64,000 nucleotides of DNA from Halorubrum ruber (GCF_018228765.1 NZ_CP073695.1:1922001-1986000); one strand, 5' to 3'. Shown: positions 44,168 to 53,679, counted from the first letter of the stretch. Numbers and translations: made by a program. The notes: generated by a model not told the origin, from the letters alone.

Positions 44168-44485
44168 GGCCGGGTATTCCGGGATTACTATGATATTCGT
44201 TTTCGCCAGTAACTGACCGGGTGCCGACGCGTGGGTTCGATTGGTTACCAGCTGGTCGCCGGCTGGTTGCGGTACCGTTCGTCGAGCGGTAAGAGCCGGC
44301 TACCGAAACGGGGTCGCGACCCCGATTCGACCCGGCACGCGATCGGTGCGCGTTCGGCGCGCGATCGCCGCGAGACCGTCCGCACCGGCGAGTAGGACGC
44401 TATTACCGCGGGGTCCGGGGTCCGAAACCGATCCGCCGGCCGGAGGCGAGCCGCGGACCGGCGACGGCGCGCGGGAGCGCCGCCG
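44168..44485. other. 318-bp region between the two beta-helix genes
   Basis: No supported gene. It contains GTAG-N7-TTAC at 44392-44406, a variant of the palindrome seen elsewhere, and an A+T-rich stretch just before the 44167 start, GAATATCATAGTAATC on the minus strand, that does not match the bipartite element. Confidence 0.5.
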
Positions 44486-46210
44486 TCACGACCGGTTCAG
44501 GAACCGACCGACCGGGACGCCGTCGTCGAGCGCATCGATGCCGAACCGGAGCGAGTCGGGATCGGAGCTGTCGCCGAACGCGGCGGACCCAAGCCCGAAG
44601 CAGACGCGGCCGTCGCTCCGGACGAGCGTCCGCAGCAGGGACGGGTCGGCCGTGAGTCCGCCGGCGTCTCCGTCCTCGTCGAACCGCTCCAGAACGGTTT
44701 CGAGGCCGAGGCACAGGAGGCTGTCCCCCGTCGCGGTCGCGTCGGCGTCGACGACGATCGGGTGTCCGTCGGTCCGGATCGAGCTCCCGGTCACCTCGCT
44801 GCGCGGCGAGAGGTCGAGTAGGACCCCGTCCCGGTCCGCGCCCCGACAGGTGATCTCGCAGTCGGTCACGCGCGACTCGGGCGCCAGCCGGAGGTCGACC
44901 GCGACGCCGCCGGCCGCGCTCCCGCCGACGCTGACGTTCTCCAGCCGCGTCCAGTGCGGGAGCGGCGGTCGCCGCCGGTCAGGCCGGTACGGAAGCGACC
45001 CGACCGGGCCGCGGCGCACCGCCGACGTCCCGTCGATGTCGCACCGGATCTCCGTGTCGCGGACGGTGAGGCTGCGCGCGACCGGCGACTGCTCGACGAC
45101 CGACTGCGAGCGCGGCGAGCTGAGCGCGCGGAGCGTGCAGCCGCGGATCTCCGCGCCGGCCTCGATCGGCGGCGAGCCCGCGCGCTGGATCCCCTGCTCG
45201 ACGACGATCGCCCGGGTGTTGAACTCCGTCGTGGTGTCCACCGCCCCGCCGGTGTACCTGTCGAGGTCGATCTCGACCGTACAGTTCTCGACGTAGCTCC
45301 CCGCCCCGCCGATGCGCGGGCCGCAGACGTTGTTGTTGAGGAAGTAGCTGTCGACGATCTCGACCTGCCCGGGCGTTCGAGAGCCGTACACGCCGTTGTT
45401 GCCGAACTCGCGGAAGTCGCACCCCTCGATCCGGACGGTCCCCTTGTTCGTCCAGCCGACCCAGACGCCGATCCGGCCGTTCCCGCCCTCGTAGCCGTCG
45501 ATCCGGGAGCCCTTCTTCGCCACCACGTTCCGCAGCACGCCCCGGCCGTCCTCGGCGCGGATCGCGAGCAGGAACGCGCTCGTCGTCCCGCCCGGCGACC
45601 CGTTCGTCCCGCGGCCGACGTACTCGACGTTTTCGACGTGGAACCGGTTGCGACAGTTGAGCCTGATGCCGGTCGTCGTCGCCGGCGCACGGATGTCGAT
45701 GTCGACGTTCTCGACCAGCACGTTGTCGAGGGTCACGCCCTGCCCGTCGAACAGCAGGTCGCTGAAGCCGAAGTCGGGGACAAACGCGACGCCGCCCAGC
45801 CCCAACACCCCGATCCGCTCCGATTCCAGCCCGACGGTGTCTTCGAACCGATAGGTTCCCTCCGGGAACGTCACGAGCGTCCCCGAGGTCGACAGCGCCG
45901 TTTCGAGGTCCTCGTTGGCCGCGGTCTCCCCCGCGGGGTCGAGTCCGAGGTCGTCGACCGCGTTGAGCACACGGTCGAACGCGATCCCGTGGCGGTCGTC
46001 CAGTCCGTCGACGTCGATCTCGTCGTCGTCGGTCTCGTCGCCGCCGTCGGTTCCGTTCGCCGGGGCGTCGGATCCCCGGTCTCTCGGGTCGTCGTTCCCG
46101 GAACCCAGACAGCCGGCGACCGACGCCGCCGCGGCGCCGAGCGCGCCGAGGTACGCGCGCCGGCCGCGAGCCCCCTCGGCATCGTCGGCGCGCTCGTCGT
46201 CGGGGATCAC
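44486..46210 (-). CDS. Lipobox-type Tat-exported beta-helix protein, paralogue
   Basis: A 574-residue protein with Tat/lipobox signal RRAYLGALGAAAASVAGC (Cys about 34 as lipid anchor), an acidic linker, and a beta-helix domain closely related to residues 95-530 of the neighbour. DNA at 45250-45490 is nearly identical to 43170-43410. It lacks the C-terminal repeat modules. Its ATG overlaps the stop of the phosphatase-superfamily gene (4 bp), so the two are co-translated. Probably displayed on the outer face of the membrane. Confidence 0.85.
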   Translation of the reverse strand: MIPDDERADDAEGARGRRAYLGALGAAAASVAGCLGSGNDDPRDRGSDAPANGTDGGDETDDDEIDVDGLDDRHGIAFDRVLNAVDDLGLDPAGETAANEDLETALSTSGTLVTFPEGTYRFEDTVGLESERIGVLGLGGVAFVPDFGFSDLLFDGQGVTLDNVLVENVDIDIRAPATTTGIRLNCRNRFHVENVEYVGRGTNGSPGGTTSAFLLAIRAEDGRGVLRNVVAKKGSRIDGYEGGNGRIGVWVGWTNKGTVRIEGCDFREFGNNGVYGSRTPGQVEIVDSYFLNNNVCGPRIGGAGSYVENCTVEIDLDRYTGGAVDTTTEFNTRAIVVEQGIQRAGSPPIEAGAEIRGCTLRALSSPRSQSVVEQSPVARSLTVRDTEIRCDIDGTSAVRRGPVGSLPYRPDRRRPPLPHWTRLENVSVGGSAAGGVAVDLRLAPESRVTDCEITCRGADRDGVLLDLSPRSEVTGSSIRTDGHPIVVDADATATGDSLLCLGLETVLERFDEDGDAGGLTADPSLLRTLVRSDGRVCFGLGSAAFGDSSDPDSLRFGIDALDDGVPVGRFLNRS

Positions 46211-47796
46211 AGATACCCCAGCCCGCGGAGCCGCTCCTCGACCGCCTCCTCGCTCCCGGGGGCGTCGGTCGGCGTGTCGGACGCGCCGCGGTCGACCCGC
46301 GATACCTCCCGGGTCGCGGGCGCGGATCCGGGCTCGAACGCCTCCGTCAACACCCGCCCCTGCGCGGCCGCGGGGACCGGCTCGCCGAGCGCGTGGAGCA
46401 GGGTCGGCGCCACGTCGACGACCGACGCGCCCTCGACCGTCGCCCCGGACGCAATCGAGGGGCCGCGGGCGAAGAACACGCCCTCCGGTCGGTGGTAGCC
46501 GGCGATCCCGTCGGCGTCGACCACGGTCTCCTCCGCGAGCCCCGGCTTGACGTGGTACCCCGCGACGCCCTCGACGACCACGTCGGGCGCGAACTCGTCC
46601 TCGGGGTTGAGCTCGTCGCCGTCGTGAACCGTCAGGACCCGCTCTCCGGTCTCGGGGTCCGTGAGCGCGGAGAGCGTCCGCATCACCTCGGCCTTGACCC
46701 GGTCCACGTCGGACGGGTCGACCGCCCCCCGGTCGAACCGGGCGGTGTCGTTGACGTACACGCTGCCGAGCCCGTGGAGGAACGCCGACGTGCGCTCGGC
46801 CTCGACGTCGTAGAGGGCGTGATCGCCCGGCACCGTCCGGGCGACGCCGTCAACGACCGACGCCGGGAGCCGTTCGACGAGCGTCTCGTCGTCGACCCCG
46901 ACCCGCGATAAGGCGTCGAGGACGCGCGACTTCGTCACGCCCGTTCGCGAGAGAGCGGCCCGGACGCCGGTCGCCTCCTTCGGCATCAACAGCCCCGCGT
47001 CCGCCAGCGCTCGGTTGACGTTGACGACCCGCGAGACCGGCCCGAACCCGTGGTCGGAGACGACGTACAGCGTCGCGCCGAGCCGGTCGCAGTACGCCAT
47101 TACCTCCGCGAGGACGGCGTCGAGTTCCCGGTAGTGGTCTAGGATGACGTCCTCGTCCCAGATCAGGTGCTGGAGCCGGTCGGGCGCCGTGAACACGAAG
47201 AAGAACAGGCGCCACGCCTCCCGCTCCATGAGCGAGCGCAGCAGCTCGCGCCGCCCCGCGAACAGCGTCTCGAACTCCTCGCGGAACTCCTCGCGCCGGT
47301 CGTCGCCGTACCGGTGCCACTTGAGCCCGACCCGGTAGTCCGGAATCTCCTCGCGGATCGCCGCGCCCAGCTCGGGCGGGTACGCGAACCCGTCCGAGTC
47401 GGGCGACGGCGTCATCATCCCGGCGACCATCGCCCCGTCCTCGCCGACGCCGCCGGCGGGGTACGTCATCGGCACGTTCGCGACGACCGACGGCGAGAGC
47501 AGGTCCCACAGCGGCGGCTGCCGGATGTCCTCACGGTTGTACGGGCGCTGCCCGTGGTCGGCGCCGAGCTTCACGAACTCGTATATCCCGTGCCGGTCGG
47601 GCCAGGCCCCGGTCGCGATGGAGGGCCACGCGACCGGCGTGTTCGCGGGCGTCGAACTCCGGAGCGGCCCAGAGGCGCCCTCGGCGACCAGCTCCGCGAA
47701 CGCCGGGAGCTCGCCGTCGTCGATCCACGAGTCGATCAGCCGCCACGGAACGCCGTCGAGCCCCAAGACGAACGCGCGCTCGCCGTCCGCGGTCAC
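46207..47796 (-). CDS. Alkaline-phosphatase-superfamily phosphodiesterase
   Basis: A 529-residue enzyme of the type I phosphodiesterase / nucleotide pyrophosphatase group. FVLGLDGVPWRL carries the first metal ligand (Asp14), WPSIATG the nucleophile Thr62, VVSDHGFGPVS further ligands and FFARGP the C-terminal site. No signal peptide is seen. It could act on a phosphodiester or pyrophosphate linkage in glycan or lipid-carrier metabolism. Starts with GTG, overlapped as GTGA by a 13-codon upstream ORF. It is first in an operon with the lipoprotein-like beta-helix gene. Confidence 0.87.
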   Translation of the reverse strand: MTADGERAFVLGLDGVPWRLIDSWIDDGELPAFAELVAEGASGPLRSSTPANTPVAWPSIATGAWPDRHGIYEFVKLGADHGQRPYNREDIRQPPLWDLLSPSVVANVPMTYPAGGVGEDGAMVAGMMTPSPDSDGFAYPPELGAAIREEIPDYRVGLKWHRYGDDRREEFREEFETLFAGRRELLRSLMEREAWRLFFFVFTAPDRLQHLIWDEDVILDHYRELDAVLAEVMAYCDRLGATLYVVSDHGFGPVSRVVNVNRALADAGLLMPKEATGVRAALSRTGVTKSRVLDALSRVGVDDETLVERLPASVVDGVARTVPGDHALYDVEAERTSAFLHGLGSVYVNDTARFDRGAVDPSDVDRVKAEVMRTLSALTDPETGERVLTVHDGDELNPEDEFAPDVVVEGVAGYHVKPGLAEETVVDADGIAGYHRPEGVFFARGPSIASGATVEGASVVDVAPTLLHALGEPVPAAAQGRVLTEAFEPGSAPATREVSRVDRGASDTPTDAPGSEEAVEERLRGLGYL

Positions 47797-47834
47797 CGGA
47801 ACCGCCCCCGCCGCCGCGGTTCGATCCGAGTCAT
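47793..47834 (-). CDS. Very short Arg-rich upstream ORF (13 codons)
   Basis: Encodes MTRIEPRRRGRFR. Its TGA overlaps the next gene's GTG as GTGA. The ATG is exactly 32 nt from the promoter T at 47866. Confidence 0.5.
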   Translation of the reverse strand: MTRIEPRRRGRFR

Positions 47835-47860
47835 TGTGCCCGCTTCGGGCGGGGGCGGAT

Positions 47861-47878
47861 TTGTTATAGCCGCCGTAC
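47861..47878 (-). promoter_or_regulatory. Bipartite promoter element for the phosphatase/beta-helix operon
   Basis: GTAC-N8-TAACAA on the minus strand; T at 47866. Confidence 0.7.
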
Positions 47879-47882
47879 CGGA

Positions 47883-47897
47883 GTAAGCCACTGTTAC
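47883..47897. promoter_or_regulatory. Palindrome GTAA-N7-TTAC
   Basis: Arms 47883-47886 and 47894-47897, starting 17 bp upstream of the promoter T at 47866. Confidence 0.55.
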
Positions 47898-47935
47898 CGG
47901 GTGGGGGACCGTCGTCACTCGAGGTCGAGTGCGGG

Positions 47936-49109
47936 TCACGCGCCGCCGTCCCCGGACTCGTTGTACCAGAGGTCGACGTGGTGGTCCGGGGTGTACGACT
48001 TGCCGACGACGTCCGGGAGCCCGGAGCCGGTGAGGTCGACCGCCTTCGCCTCGTGGGTCTCGACCCCCTCCGCGACGACGGTCCGCTCGAAGCGGCCGTC
48101 GCCGTCGTTCCTGAACACGTAGTGGCGGGGGGTCTCGTTCTCGCCGAGGCTCATCTCCGCCGCGTAGATGTCGAGATGCCCGTTCCCGTCGAAGTCGGCT
48201 AGCTGGAGGCTGTGCGGGCAGAATAGGTCGTCCGCGAGCACGGTCCCCGCCCAGCCGTCCTCGCGCCGGTCGAACCAGCCGACCCGTCCGGGGTGAGTGC
48301 CGTAGGTGGGGGAGTCGCCCTCCGCCAGCACGACCTCCGGCTCGCCGTCGCCGTCGACGTCGCCGACCGCGACGCGGACGTCGTCCCAGCCCTCGGCGAT
48401 CGGCTCCGCGTCCCACTCGTGGGTCCCCTCGCGGCGGCGGTAGAGGTCCGTCCCGACGACCAGCTCGGTGCGGCCGTCGCCGTCGACGTCGCCGATCCAC
48501 ACGCCCTCGGCGCGGCTGTCCCCGTCCACGACGTGGCAGTTCGCCTCGGGCCACGGACCCTCGGTCGGGTCCGCCGGCACGTCGTAGTAGAACACCGTCT
48601 CCGAGCGCTGCGAGAGCCCGACCACCTCGGGGCGGCCGTCGTCGTCCACGTCGCCGAACGCGAGGTCGTGGTACTTCTCAAAGCGGTCCGTCACCAAGTG
48701 TCGGTCCCAGCTCCCCCGGGGTCGGCGGGCCGTTCGAACCAGAAGACGCCGCTGTTGTGGATCCCCTGCCCGGCGAGGACGTCGACGCGGCCGTCGCCGT
48801 CGACGTCGCCGAGCGCGCAACCGACGCCGAGCTGCGGGACGTCGGAGATGGCGTGGCGCTCCCAGCCGGGGTTCTCGTACCAGAACAGGTTCGGCCCGGC
48901 GAGCCCCGTCGCCTGCCGGATCCCCTCGGCGCTCGGGAGCCGGGTTCGACCGCCGCCGACGAACAGCTTCGTCTCCGGGCCGGCCCCGCCGACGACCACG
49001 TCCGGCCGGCCGTTGCCGGTGAGGTCGGTCGTCAGGCAGGTGCCCAGCTTCGTCGTCGGGGGGCGGGGTCGAGGACCTCGTGGCGAAAGCGGAGTCGCTG
49101 TGTCTGCAT
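47936..49109 (-). CDS. FG-GAP/VCBS-type propeller protein (two apparent frameshifts)
   Basis: About 391 residues after restoring two bases. Repeats with calcium-loop cores GDVDGDGRVDVLAG, GDVDDDGRPEVVG, GDVDGDGRTELVVG and GDVDGDGEPEVVLA show an FG-GAP (integrin-like) propeller. Breaks lie at a G6 run (49058-49063) and a C5 run (48713-48717). MQTQRLRFRHEVLD at the start is not a signal peptide, so the protein may stay inside the cell, unusual for this fold. ATG 49109 is exactly 32 nt from the promoter T. Confidence 0.8.
48713..48717. other. Putative -1 frameshift in C5 run
   Basis: One base short of keeping PADPGG joined to SWDRHLV in the FG-GAP gene. Confidence 0.8.
49058..49063. other. Putative -1 frameshift in G6 run
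   Basis: Six G where seven are needed to join VLDPAPP to TTKLGTCLTTDL in the FG-GAP gene. Confidence 0.8.
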
Positions 49110-49135
49110 GGGTTCACCTTCGCGGGAGGTCGGCA

Positions 49136-49153
49136 TTGTTACCGATCGCTTAC
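49136..49153 (-). promoter_or_regulatory. Bipartite promoter element for the FG-GAP gene
   Basis: GTAA-N8-TAACAA on the minus strand, here an exact GTAA direct repeat with 11-bp period. T at 49141 is exactly 32 nt from ATG 49109. Confidence 0.7.
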
Positions 49154-49216
49154 GGAGAATCAAGGAGAAAGCCTCGCGCTTCAGCGCGGAGAGGATGTCA
49201 AGTGTTCCGTCGGCGC

Positions 49217-50722
49217 TCAGATCGCTCCGGCGAAGCTCCGGAGCGTCTCCCGCAGGTTCCAGTTCAGTCCGAGTTCGAGCGCCGCGACCGCGGCTCCGTA
49301 CACCGCGCCGCCGGCCGCGACGAGGACGATCAGTTCGAGGATCGCCCACTCGAACGCCAGCGTCGACTGGAGCCAGAAGACGACCCCGCCCATGAGGAGG
49401 CTCGCGACGGCCGGGTACGACATCTCCCGGAGCAGCCGACCGAGGCTCGTCTCGACCGAGTTGATCACGAGGTACACGTCGATCGGCATCATCGGGAAGA
49501 CGTAAACGCCGAGAACGGTCGCCGCGGTCCCGACGATGCCGAACTCGCGGGTGACGGGAATGATGATGAGCGCCGTCAACACGAGTCGGAAGACACCGAG
49601 CTTCGCCATATAGTCGGGGCGACCGAGCGCCTTCCACACCGGGGAGTACGCCGAGCCGAGCGCGATGAGCAGCCCGTACACCGCCACCACCCGCATCACC
49701 GGGACTGCCGGCTCCCACCCGGGGCCGAGGACGGCCTCGACGAACGTCGGGGCGACGACCGCGATGCCGACCGCGGCGGGAAAGGAGATCACCATCGTCA
49801 CCTGGAGCGTCCGGAAGAACGCCGCTCTGAGCGCCGGGATGTCGTCCTGGAGCTGGGAGTACGCCGGGAAGGCGACGCTGGAGATGATCTGCGAGATCTC
49901 CGTCGCCGGCGCCTTGGCGAACTGGTAAGCGACCTGGTAGAGGCCGAGCGACGACGCGGACAGCAGCCAGCCGATCACCGCGTCGTCGCCCTGGTTGATG
50001 AGGAAGTAGACGCTCTCGGAGCCGGTGATCCACTTTCCGAAGCCGAGGAGGTCGCGCACGACCTCTACGTCGAGCTCCGGCCACGGGCGGTAGCCGTGGA
50101 CGGCGTACGACGCCAGCAGGCGCGCGGCGTCCGAGGCGACGTACCCCAACACGAGCGCCCAGACGCTCTGGGTGGCGAGCGCCACGGCGAGCGCGACCGC
50201 GAAGTTCGTCACCGACCCGCTCATCGTGTAGACGAACTGCTTGTGGAACTCCAGATTCTTCCGGAAGTAGACGATACCGGGGTTGCGAAACCCGAGCAGC
50301 AGGGGCGTGAGCGCGATGACCCGGAGCAGCGGGGCGGCGCGCGGCTCGCCGAAGAAGCCGGCGACGAGCGGCGCGACGAGAAAGAGGAGACCGCCGAGCG
50401 CGGCGCCGCGGAGGATCTCGATGCTCCAGTACGTGTTGAGGTAGCGGTCGACGTTGCCCGACGCCTTCTGGATGAGCGCCTGGTCGAACCCGATGTTCGA
50501 GAACCGCTTGAACGCCGTCAGCGTCAGCAGGGCGATCCCCAGCAGTCCGAAGTCGGCCGGCGTGAGCATCCGGGCGAGTATCGCGATCATCAGCAGCTGG
50601 AGGCCCCGGTCGAGGACGTTCGTGACCGTGGCCCAGATGCCGCTTTTCACCGTCTGTTCAGTGAGATCGCCGCCCGGGGTGAGACGGACAAGGAGTCGAC
50701 GGAGCGAAGAGAGCGGTGACAT
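49217..50722 (-). CDS. Wzx-type oligosaccharide flippase 1
   Basis: A 501-residue polysaccharide transport protein of the MATE-like PST/Wzx family, with about 12-14 membrane helices. N-terminal KSGIWATVTNVLDRGLQLLM and ARMLTPADFGLLGIALL, plus FSNIGFDQALIQ, are characteristic. It should flip a lipid-linked glycan across the membrane. Starts at ATG 50722. A clear paralogue, 59669-61168, has the same blocks. Confidence 0.9.
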   Translation of the reverse strand: MSPLSSLRRLLVRLTPGGDLTEQTVKSGIWATVTNVLDRGLQLLMIAILARMLTPADFGLLGIALLTLTAFKRFSNIGFDQALIQKASGNVDRYLNTYWSIEILRGAALGGLLFLVAPLVAGFFGEPRAAPLLRVIALTPLLLGFRNPGIVYFRKNLEFHKQFVYTMSGSVTNFAVALAVALATQSVWALVLGYVASDAARLLASYAVHGYRPWPELDVEVVRDLLGFGKWITGSESVYFLINQGDDAVIGWLLSASSLGLYQVAYQFAKAPATEISQIISSVAFPAYSQLQDDIPALRAAFFRTLQVTMVISFPAAVGIAVVAPTFVEAVLGPGWEPAVPVMRVVAVYGLLIALGSAYSPVWKALGRPDYMAKLGVFRLVLTALIIIPVTREFGIVGTAATVLGVYVFPMMPIDVYLVINSVETSLGRLLREMSYPAVASLLMGGVVFWLQSTLAFEWAILELIVLVAAGGAVYGAAVAALELGLNWNLRETLRSFAGAI

Positions 50723-50765
50723 AGTGCGGTGAGAACTCTGTTCCGGCAGACCCGCGTCGCGGGCA

Positions 50766-50783
50766 TTGTTATGTACGCGTTAC
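50766..50783 (-). promoter_or_regulatory. Bipartite promoter element for flippase 1
   Basis: GTAA-N8-TAACAA on the minus strand. T at 50771 is 49 nt from the ATG, implying a leader of about 17 nt. Confidence 0.6.
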
Positions 50784-50875
50784 CGATCCGAGGCGGCGGG
50801 ACGGCTCGCCGCGACGGGACGACGCCCGCGGGGCCGAAGCGGTACCGGAGCGGTCGGCGCCGCCGAGATCCGCCC

Positions 50876-50894
50876 GTAACGACCGTCCTAACAA
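50876..50894 (+). promoter_or_regulatory. Bipartite promoter element for the GT2 gene at 50.9 kb
   Basis: GTAA-N9-TAACAA. T at 50889 is 33 nt before ATG 50922. Confidence 0.6.
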
Positions 50895-50921
50895 TACCCC
50901 TCCCGCGGCCACGTCGAACCG

Positions 50922-51875
50922 ATGGACACGCAGGACCGACCGCTGGTCAGCGCGGTCGTGATAACGCGCGATCGCCCGGCGAAGCTGAAGGGGGCGCTCG
51001 CCAGCCTCCGCGGTCAGACGTACCCGAACCTCGAGGTCGTCGTCGTCGACGGCTCCGCGGACTCGGTCGAGCCGCTGGTGCGCCGCGGCGCCGGGGACCT
51101 CCCTGTGACGTACCGGCGCGACGACGGCGAGGGGCCGGGCGCCGCCCGCAACGTCGGGATCCGCGCGGCGAGCGGGGAGTACGTGGCGTTCCTCGACGAC
51201 GACGACAGGTGGGTCCCGGAGAAGACCGAGCGACAGGTGAACGCGTTCGCCCCCGGCGTCGTCGCCGTCTACACCGGGCAGTTCGCCGTGCGCGACGGGG
51301 AGCGCGTCGGCGGTCGCACCCCGTCGCTGTCCGGCGACGTCACGGAGGCCCTCCTCCGCGGAGCGGCCTCCGGGCCGACATCGACGGTCATGGTCCGGAA
51401 GACGGCGATCGACGCCGCCGGCGGGTTCGACGAGGAACTCCCGATCTGGGAGGACCGCGAGTGGTACGTCCGCCTCTCGAAGCACGGGCGGTTCCGGGCG
51501 ATCAGCGAGGAACTGGTCCGACGCGGGTTCGGGGAGTACGACCAGCTCACCGACGACTTCGAGGCCGCCCGCGACGTGGCCTACCCCCGGTTCGTCGAGA
51601 CGCACCGGGAGCTGGCCGCCGAGTTCGGCCCCGACTGCGAGCGCGCGCTCGTCGCGTCGCTCTCCTTGACCCTCGGCGCGACCGCGATGGAGGCCGGGCG
51701 GTACGGCGAGGCGCGTCGGTGGCTGCTGCGCTCGCTCCGACGCGAGCCGGGGCGGAGACGGACCTGGCTGTACCTGACGCTGTCGCTCGGGGGCGAGCCT
51801 GCGCGACGCGGCGTCAGGCGGCTGCGGCGGGCGTACGAGTCGCTCGCGGCGCGACGACCCGGCCTCAGACTGTGA
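50922..51875 (+). CDS. GT2 family glycosyltransferase
   Basis: A 317-residue GT-A enzyme. VSAVVITRDRPAKLKGALAS opens the domain, LEVVVVDGSADSVEPL and YVAFLDDDDRWVPEK give the DxD, and AAGGFDEELPIWEDREWYVR is the acceptor motif. The C-terminal 90 residues are helical and basic. It should extend the lipid-linked glycan in the cytoplasm. Its 3' end overlaps the glmS gene by 11 bp tail to tail. Confidence 0.88.
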   Translation: MDTQDRPLVSAVVITRDRPAKLKGALASLRGQTYPNLEVVVVDGSADSVEPLVRRGAGDLPVTYRRDDGEGPGAARNVGIRAASGEYVAFLDDDDRWVPEKTERQVNAFAPGVVAVYTGQFAVRDGERVGGRTPSLSGDVTEALLRGAASGPTSTVMVRKTAIDAAGGFDEELPIWEDREWYVRLSKHGRFRAISEELVRRGFGEYDQLTDDFEAARDVAYPRFVETHRELAAEFGPDCERALVASLSLTLGATAMEAGRYGEARRWLLRSLRREPGRRRTWLYLTLSLGGEPARRGVRRLRRAYESLAARRPGLRL

Positions 51876-53679
51876 CGCTCTTCGCGAGGTTGCGCGGCTT
51901 GTCGATCGACCGGCCGCGGCGCTTCGCGGCGTGGTAGGCGACGAGCTGGAGCTGGACGTTCGCGAGGACGCCCACGAGGTCCGGGTGCGTGGCGGGGACC
52001 GGCAACACGTGGTCGACCGCGTCCGCGACGTCCGGCGCGTCGCCGCTCGCCACGGCGACGACCGGCCCGCCGCGGGCCCGGATCTCCTGGACGTTGCCGA
52101 GCGTCTCGGTGTCCCCGTCGCGGCCGTCGAACACCGCGAACACCGGCGTGTCTTCGGTGACGAGCGCAAGGGGCCCGTGCTTCAGCTCGGCGGCGGTGAA
52201 CCCCTCGGCGTGCTCGTAGGTGATCTCCTTGAACTTCAGCGCCCCCTCCAAGGCGACCGCGTGACCCGGCCCGCGGCCGATGAAGAAGTACGCCTCTGAG
52301 TCGGCAAAGGAGTCGGCGACCCGCTCGGCCGCGCCGCTCTCGACCACCTGCTGTACCTGGTCCGGCAGCGCCGTCAGCGCCGACAGGAACGCGGCCGCGT
52401 CCGGCGACGGCGAGCCGACCACGTCCCGGCGGAGCCGCTCGGCGAGCAGCGACAGCGTCGCCACCTGCGAGGAGAACGACTTCGTCGCGGCGACGCCGAT
52501 CTCCGGGCCGGCCCGGACCAGCAGCGCGTCGTCGCACTCCCGCGTCAGCGACGAGCCGACGACGTTCGTCACCACCAGCGTCCGCTCCGCGCTCGCCGCC
52601 CTGACGGCCGCGATGGTGTCCGCGGTCTCGCCGCTCTGGGAGATCGCCACCACGAGCGTGCCGTCCTCCGCGGGCGGGGGCGCCGTCGCGTACTCGGAGG
52701 CCATGAACGCGCGCGCCGGGACGCCCCGGCTCGCGAGCAGCGACTCGGCGTACATCGCCGCGTGGTAGGAGGTTCCCATCGCGACCAGGTGGACCCGCTC
52801 GATCCCCTCGAAGGTCCCCGGCGGGAAGCCGTCGAGGTCGACCGTCCCCGCCTCGGGGTCGGCCCGCCCGCGGACGGACCGGCCGAGCGCGGTCGGCTGC
52901 TCGTTGATCTCCTTGAGCATGTAGTGGTCGTAGCCGCCCTTCCCGGTGTCCTTGGGGTCCCAGTCGACGGTCTCGACCGGCCGGTCGACCGGCTCGCCGC
53001 GCTCGTCGGTGACGGTGAACTCGTCCGGGGTGAGCCGGACCACGTCGCCGTCCTCTAAGTACGCCACGCGGTCGGTGAACTCTAGGAATGCGGGGACGTC
53101 GCTGGCCAAGTACCGCGTCGAGTCGCCGACGCCGACCACGAGCGGCGAGTCGTTGCGGGCCGCGTACACGACGTCGCGGTCGCCGACGACGGCGGCGACG
53201 GCGTAGCTCCCCTCGATGCGGTCGACGGCCGACCGGAACGCCTCGGCCGGGGAGGCGCCGTCCGCCAGCGCCGACTCGATCAGGTGGGGTACGACCTCGG
53301 TGTCGGTGTCGCTGTCGAACCGGTGGCCAGCCGCCGAGAGGGCGTCGCGGAGCTCGTCGTAGTTCTCGATGATTCCGTTGTGGACGACCGCCACGTCGCC
53401 CGTACAGTCCGTGTGCGGGTGGGCGTTGGCGTCCGTCGGGGGTCCGTGGGTGCTCCAGCGCGTGTGGCCGATCCCGACGGCGCCGCGCGGCGGGTCCGCC
53501 GCGACCGCGCTCCGCAGGTCGTCGATGCCGCCCGCGCGCTTGCGGACGTCCAGGCCGCGGTCGCTCCGGACGGCGATCCCGGCCGAGTCGTAGCCGCGGT
53601 ACTCGAGGTTGTCGAGGCCGACGAGCAGCTCGTCCGTCGAGTCGTCGCCCTCGCCGACGCGAGCCACGATGCCGCACAT
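51865..53679 (-). CDS. glmS: Glutamine-fructose-6-phosphate aminotransferase
   Basis: A 604-residue enzyme making glucosamine-6-phosphate, the entry to UDP-GlcNAc. N-terminal CGIVARVGEGD gives the nucleophile Cys2 of the Ntn-glutaminase. HTRWSTHGPPTDANAHPHTD and VHNGIIENYDELRDAL follow. Two SIS domains contain SQSGETADTIAAVR, NVVGSSLTRECD and GPEIGVAATKSFSSQ. The C-terminus DKPRNLAKSVTV is the conserved end. It is complete and in the expected length range. It supplies precursor for the diacetamido-uronic acid pathway in this locus. Confidence 0.95.
   Translation of the reverse strand: MCGIVARVGEGDDSTDELLVGLDNLEYRGYDSAGIAVRSDRGLDVRKRAGGIDDLRSAVAADPPRGAVGIGHTRWSTHGPPTDANAHPHTDCTGDVAVVHNGIIENYDELRDALSAAGHRFDSDTDTEVVPHLIESALADGASPAEAFRSAVDRIEGSYAVAAVVGDRDVVYAARNDSPLVVGVGDSTRYLASDVPAFLEFTDRVAYLEDGDVVRLTPDEFTVTDERGEPVDRPVETVDWDPKDTGKGGYDHYMLKEINEQPTALGRSVRGRADPEAGTVDLDGFPPGTFEGIERVHLVAMGTSYHAAMYAESLLASRGVPARAFMASEYATAPPPAEDGTLVVAISQSGETADTIAAVRAASAERTLVVTNVVGSSLTRECDDALLVRAGPEIGVAATKSFSSQVATLSLLAERLRRDVVGSPSPDAAAFLSALTALPDQVQQVVESGAAERVADSFADSEAYFFIGRGPGHAVALEGALKFKEITYEHAEGFTAAELKHGPLALVTEDTPVFAVFDGRDGDTETLGNVQEIRARGGPVVAVASGDAPDVADAVDHVLPVPATHPDLVGVLANVQLQLVAYHAAKRRGRSIDKPRNLAKSVTV

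Noticed and set aside
48691-49109. Two or three separate small genes in place of one FG-GAP gene
   Set aside because: The pieces join into one regular propeller when one base is added to each of two homopolymers, and only the first has a promoter.
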